DNA of 56,544 bases, from positions 1-56,544 of the IMG/VR virus record IMGVR_UViG_3300030098_005893. One strand, given 5' to 3'. The position numbers were made by a program, and so were the translations under genes. This stretch comes from a virus. The first letter of the stretch is position 1, and the number at the start of each line of letters is the position of its first letter. Of this stretch, positions 56,054-56,544 are shown in pieces. A model generated the notes under the pieces. That model had not been told where the DNA came from. It did not search any database and was given only the letters and a program-made list of their open reading frames with translations.

Positions 56054-56544
56054 ATGAGAACCCCCAAAACAAACAGGTCCTGCGTGGCGCTTGCAATTAT
56101 TGCAAGCTGCTTTGCGTTTGTGTCGTGTTCTCCCTCGGTCACACAGGCACCGCCAGCCATAGCGGTTCCCAAATTATCTCCAAAGCCCAATATAGCCAAT
56201 ACGGAGGCGCAGGTCCGAAAGGTAGAGGCTAAAGTTGGAGAGGTGGAAGACGCGGTAAGGGATGTTGGGCACAAGCTCGACGCCGCCAAAGTGACCACAG
56301 AAGCCATAGAAAAGGCTGTTGAAGAGGCTTACGCAAACGGGCTAGAGGCGGGATCTGCTGCCGCTGACGAGCTTCGGGGCTTTGTGGTAGACCTTAGGGC
56401 AGAGTTAGACTCGTCTATTGCCGCTAGGGAGTCTGCCGTTGCAGCATTAAACGAGACCAAAGCGGCTCTAACCAAGGCAGAGCAAGCAAACCTCCAGTTG
56501 CGATCTGAGATAGAGGCTATGGCCGTCCAGAACAAAGGCTTACT
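56054..56544 (+). CDS. Lipoprotein with coiled coil (cut by window end)
   Basis: At least 163 residues, open at the window end. A signal peptide (CVALAIIASCFAFVSC) with a lipobox-like V-S-C near residue 25 is followed by a Pro-rich stretch and a long Ala/Glu/Lys heptad region (about 50-163), so the mature protein should be an outer-membrane-anchored, helical lipoprotein. ATG 56054 is 6 bases after GGAGG in a palindrome copy (56035-56050), an unusually good Shine-Dalgarno for this window. It could be a spanin-like or surface-exclusion protein, but that is a guess. Confidence 0.7.
   Translation, partial: MRTPKTNRSCVALAIIASCFAFVSCSPSVTQAPPAIAVPKLSPKPNIANTEAQVRKVEAKVGEVEDAVRDVGHKLDAAKVTTEAIEKAVEEAYANGLEAGSAAADELRGFVVDLRAELDSSIAARESAVAALNETKAALTKAEQANLQLRSEIEAMAVQNKGL

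Noticed and set aside
1-56544. tRNA genes
   Set aside because: I looked for GGTTCGA/GGTTCAA arms with a matching acceptor stem and saw none. GGTTCGTTGCC-like bases in 20218-20297 lack tRNA pairing.
1-56544. Direct terminal repeats
   Set aside because: The first and last bases of the window do not match, so the ends appear to be arbitrary.

Overview
The window looks like most of one tailed-phage genome (or a phage-plasmid), not bacterial chromosome. It has tightly packed genes with 1-4 base overlaps, a DNA-replication block on the minus strand, and a virion block on the plus strand (giant internal protein, portal, scaffold, N4-gp56-like major capsid protein, connectors, tail fibre). No rRNA, tRNA, CRISPR array or insertion sequence was seen. 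I cannot name the host. Almost no start codon has a Shine-Dalgarno sequence and many leaders are A/C-rich (AAC/CAA repeats), which fits a host that uses such sites little, for example Bacteroidota or some PVC-group bacteria. That is inference only.

Layout: 1-796 (+) holds the end of a late operon with small, very basic proteins, closed by a terminator at 821-856. From 925 to 25329 nearly everything is on the minus strand: RusA-like resolvase, LexA-like winged helix, DnaB-like helicase, RecB-type nuclease, Toprim primase, small HNH protein, zinc-ribbon/SSB-like protein, an UPF0489-like protein, a SNF2 helicase, many small genes, a CobT-like VWA protein and a CobS/MoxR-like AAA+ ATPase, then membrane, regulatory and possible small-terminase genes. 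Two large non-coding tracts interrupt this block. 10103-10823 has a strong terminator, a structured stretch that may be an ncRNA, tandem operators and a promoter. 19990-21579 is C-rich, full of hairpins and repeats, and contains a parS-like site.

From 25356 rightwards the plus strand carries the late genes: a basic protein, a single 5,900-residue ORF (26114-43816), portal, scaffold, capsid, connectors, Thr-rich proteins, tail fibre and a lipoprotein cut by the window end. A two-gene minus-strand island (46346-48042) sits between portal and scaffold. No large terminase, endolysin or holin was recognised. They may lie outside the window, where the right and left plus-strand ends could join in a circular map.

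The most striking object is the giant ORF. It reads as a polyvalent protein with two zincin motifs, a DUF7178-like domain, a kinase-like domain, an ADP-ribosyltransferase-like domain, a GNAT-like domain, a GHKL ATPase, an HTH and a long C-terminal region. Six copies of a short (S/N)LQ(R/K/G) motif fall between these domains, as expected for a polyprotein with processing sites. The window is also pervaded by two DNA words: TTGCAA, about tenfold over-represented, and a CCCTCCGGAGGG palindrome found in genes in different frames and between genes. Five proteins of the late/virion set share a PVEN motif.
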